DNA of 23,278 nucleotides, taken from contig JAFOML010000037.1 of the NCBI GenBank assembly GCA_017425345.1, forward strand, positions 1 through 23,278. The letters are read 5' to 3'. Source of the stretch: Eubacterium sp. GTDB lineage: Bacteria > Bacillota_A > Clostridia > Peptostreptococcales > Anaerovoracaceae. A program made the position numbers and the translations under genes. Under the pieces are notes generated by a model. That model was given only the letters and a program-made list of their open reading frames with translations. It had not been told where the DNA came from and searched no databases. Of this stretch, positions 21,819 to 23,278 are shown one piece after another (the stretch's first letter is position 1; each line of letters begins with the position of its first letter).

Positions 21819-21867
21819 CGTTGCAAAGATCTGAATTGAAATGCTGAGAGAATAAGGAGGAAAACTC

Positions 21868-22269
21868 ATGGAAGGAATCGAAAAGGTATATCAGTTTTTG
21901 AACGAAACAGGCACCTATTATCTTGCGACCGTTGATGGAGATCAGCCGAGAGTGAGACCTTTCGGAACCATTCTTCTGTACGAAGGGAAGCTCTATATTC
22001 AGACCGGGAAAGTAAAAGATGTCTCCAGACAGATCGCGGCAAATCCAAAGGTCGAGATCTGCGCCTGCAAGGGCGGCGAATGGCTTCGCATCGCGGGAGA
22101 GCTCGTGAACGATGATGATCACGATGTAAAAGTCGCGATGCTCGAGAAGATGCCGAACCTTAAGGGAATGTACAGCGCTGACGATGACAACATGCAGATG
22201 CTGTACTTCAGGAATGCTGAGGCAACGTTCAGTTCCTTTACCGCTGCGCCCGAGACGATCTGTTTCTAA
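21868..22269 (+). CDS. Pyridoxamine 5'-phosphate oxidase-like flavin-binding protein
   Basis: A 133-residue split-barrel protein. Evidence includes TYYLATVDGDQPRVRPFGT (16-34), the conserved barrel opening with the Arg-x-Arg-Pro-Phe FMN-contacting segment, LYIQTGKVKDVSRQIAANPKVEICA (a family core with the helix after the third strand) and WLRIAGELV. These small proteins bind FMN, F420 or heme and include reductases linked to nitroimidazole resistance; true PdxH activity is not implied by sequence. AAGGAGG lies before the ATG. It is transcribed alone, diverging from gap, and ends before a ten-base hairpin. Confidence 0.88.
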   Translation: MEGIEKVYQFLNETGTYYLATVDGDQPRVRPFGTILLYEGKLYIQTGKVKDVSRQIAANPKVEICACKGGEWLRIAGELVNDDDHDVKVAMLEKMPNLKGMYSADDDNMQMLYFRNAEATFSSFTAAPETICF

Positions 22270-22282
22270 AATACAGGAATCT

Positions 22283-22316
22283 AACCGGTATATCTTGCGT
22301 ACGGGGTATACCGGTT
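22283..22316 (+). terminator. Hairpin after the flavin split-barrel gene
   Basis: AACCGGTATA (22283-22292) pairs perfectly with TATACCGGTT (22307-22316) over a 14-base loop. Only a short ATTT tail follows, so termination may be weak. It separates the gene from the broken radical SAM fragment. Confidence 0.6.
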
Positions 22317-22326
22317 ATTTGTACAG

Positions 22327-22836
22327 ATGGAAGCAGAATATTCTGTTACGGTTACGACACAAAATCTGCGGGAGGTCTCCTCGGATGCTTTTTTGAAAAA
22401 GCTCTCAGACAGGGGATGTAAAGCTGTAGTTTTTGTTGAATTTGTCCCTGTCACAGAGGAAAGCCGTGATCTTGCGCCGGACGAGGCCGAGCGGGAATAC
22501 CTGAAGGCGGAGATCGAACGTCTCAGAAGAGACCATCCCGAGATGGTATATATCTCTTTCCCCGGAGATGAGAAGAGCTCCGGAGGATGTGTGGCGGCTG
22601 GCCGGGGATTCTTTCACATCAATTCTCACGGCGGAGCTGAGCCCTGTCCGTTCTCTCCGTATACCGACATCAACGTTAGAGATACTTCTCTTCGCGAGGC
22701 GATGCGTTCCCGCCTGTTCCGGGAACTGCGGGACGGCGGATATCTTTTAGAGAATCATCCGGGCGGATGCACCCTGTTTGAGAAGAGAGATCAGGTCGAA
22801 CGTATCATGGCAGATTCCGTGAAAGAGAAGGAGTAA
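22327..22836 (+). pseudogene. C-terminal remnant of a radical SAM/SPASM-type protein
   Basis: The 169 residues from the first ATG look like the back half of a radical SAM protein: a core-end strand VTVTTQNLREV, KAVVFVEFVPVTEESRDLA, YISFPGDE, then a SPASM-like region with SGGCVAAGRGFFHIN, AEPCPFSPYTDINV and HPGGCTLF (Cys at about 84, 103 and 144). The N-terminal half with the CxxxCxxC SAM cluster is missing. The ATG has no ribosome site, sits 11 bases after the end of a hairpin, and an in-frame stop lies at 22282-22284. I therefore read it as a 5'-deleted pseudogene. It abuts a second truncated gene and a mobile element, so the locus has lost DNA. Confidence 0.72.
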
Positions 22837-22841
22837 CGCAG

Positions 22842-23021
22842 ATGAGATATGGAGAATCGACATTTGACATCCTGTATCTGCTGTTTGCGGTCATCAGCGG
22901 ATGTGTGCTGCTTGGAAAGGGCAGGGATAAAACAGAGAAGCTCATGGGAATTGCAGCCCTGGTCCTGGGCTGTGGAGATGCGTTCCATCTCGTTCCCCGC
23001 GTGCTTAACTACTTTATCTAA
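22842..23021 (+). pseudogene. N-terminal remnant of a small membrane protein, cut near an IS end
   Basis: An open frame of 59 residues, starting with AAGGAG eight bases before the ATG and five bases after the preceding stop. It has two predicted membrane helices (about 9-24 and 35-56); the second contains the Gly/Asp/His-rich GCGDAFHLVPRV. From its ending at PRVLNYFI and the absence of further helices, I think it is the first part of a longer polytopic protein. The frame stops within a few bases of a sharp switch to AT-rich, hairpin-bearing DNA that leads to tnpB. Insertion of the element is the likely cause. It may have been the second gene of an operon with the radical SAM remnant. Confidence 0.6.
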
Positions 23022-23026
23022 AACTT

Positions 23027-23069
23027 GGCGAGAAAACCCTCACCTTTGTAGGTGATGGGATGAATCGCC
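23027..23069 (+). ncRNA. Two-part hairpin upstream of tnpB (possible IS end or IS605-type RNA)
   Basis: An outer stem GGCGA (23027-23031) pairs with TCGCC (23065-23069). An inner stem CCCTCACCT (23037-23045) pairs with 23050-23059 with one bulged T and a TTGT loop. The stems are separated by a five-by-five internal loop (GAAAA facing ATGAA). It could be the subterminal hairpin recognised by an IS200/IS605 transposase, or a structured RNA linked to tnpB. Two GCATATA direct repeats follow (23071-23077 and 23085-23091). Confidence 0.5.
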
Positions 23070-23164
23070 CGCATATATTCTAACGCATATAAAAGGCATA
23101 TTCAACTGCCGGATTTCAGTGATAAAGTGTCGAAGAAAAGAATTTAAAAAAATGTCTGAAAGCA

Positions 23165-23193
23165 TTGTAATATCAAGCGTTCCATGATATAAT
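23165..23193 (+). promoter_or_regulatory. tnpB promoter
   Basis: TTGTAA (23165-23170) and TATAAT (23188-23193) are 17 bases apart, with an extended TGA before the -10. GGAGGTG and the tnpB ATG follow. Confidence 0.75.
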
Positions 23194-23218
23194 AAGAACA
23201 TACGTTCGGAGGTGTATC

Positions 23219-23278
23219 ATGAAACGGATCAGAGGATACAGGTATCGTGCATACCCTAGCAGGAAGCAGCGGGAGCTC
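23219..23278 (+). CDS. tnpB: Start of a TnpB-like (IS200/IS605 OrfB) protein, truncated by the window edge
   Basis: Only 20 codons are visible, beginning MKRIRGYRYRAYPSRKQREL. The pattern of a basic start, then Y-R-Y-R-x-Y-P-x-x-x-Q-x-x-x-L, is the typical N-terminus of TnpB/OrfB RNA-guided nucleases and their relatives (it precedes the GCxRFVYN segment, which lies outside). GGAGGTG lies just upstream of the ATG. The gene is 3'-truncated here, so catalytic DED residues cannot be checked. It is probably part of an IS200/IS605 or IS607 element. Confidence 0.72.
   Translation, partial: MKRIRGYRYRAYPSRKQREL

Noticed and set aside
1..23278. CRISPR arrays, tRNA and rRNA genes
   Set aside because: No regularly spaced repeats, cloverleaf sequences or rRNA-like segments were seen. 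The only tandem repeats are the three 8-base units at 10470-10493.

Overview
The window (23,278 bases, moderately GC-rich) looks like chromosomal DNA of a low-molecular-complexity, anaerobic Firmicute, most likely a member of the Clostridia/Eubacteriales. The reasons are near-perfect Shine-Dalgarno sequences (AAGGAGG type), many sigma-A promoters with extended -10 boxes (TGN-TATAAT), small intergenic gaps, intrinsic terminators, and the gene families seen: an ArsR-type cadmium/zinc operon, a CxxxxxxxCxxxxxC Rrf2 regulator, a MEMO/AMMECR1/radical-SAM set and an IS200/IS605-type tnpB. A species cannot be named from the sequence.

Layout, left to right. 1-474: 3' part of an unknown gene, ending in a bidirectional terminator shared with pgi (glucose-6-phosphate isomerase, minus strand). 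2205-6437: a plus-strand operon of an ArsB/NhaD-type anion permease, a TerD-domain protein, a fusion of a voltage-gated-type K+ channel with a SpoT/MESH1-like HD hydrolase, and a short homoserine dehydrogenase. 6442-10264: a minus-strand ABC exporter pair (ATPase, then an FtsX-type permease with a very long coiled coil). 10513-13141: a divergent cadmium/zinc resistance operon (CadC-like repressor, stand-alone HMA metallochaperone, P1B ATPase) with a strong promoter and a clear ArsR/SmtB operator. 13197-13916: a solo B3/B4 domain protein. 14008-15195: a membrane-anchored metallophosphoesterase on the minus strand.

15329-19910: a plus-strand run of purC, two unrecognised genes, a fused MEMO-AMMECR1 protein and its radical SAM partner. 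The last gene is separated from the fusion by a strong terminator-like hairpin. 20001-20429: an Fe-S type Rrf2 regulator. 20494-21498: gap (glyceraldehyde-3-phosphate dehydrogenase) on the minus strand, with a leader of about 220 nt that can fold. 21868-22269: a flavin split-barrel (PNPOx-like) protein.

The right end (22327-23278) is a decaying accessory patch. It holds a radical SAM/SPASM protein lacking its radical SAM core, then a membrane-protein gene cut after 59 codons, then an AT-rich segment with a strong two-part hairpin, and finally the start of a tnpB gene that runs out of the window.

The most unusual item is the K+ channel fused in frame to an apparently intact alarmone-hydrolase-type HD domain, which could link (p)ppGpp or a related nucleotide to membrane ion flux. 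Its last ~20 residues look frameshifted. The MEMO/AMMECR1/radical SAM set with two unknown genes is the second most interesting locus.
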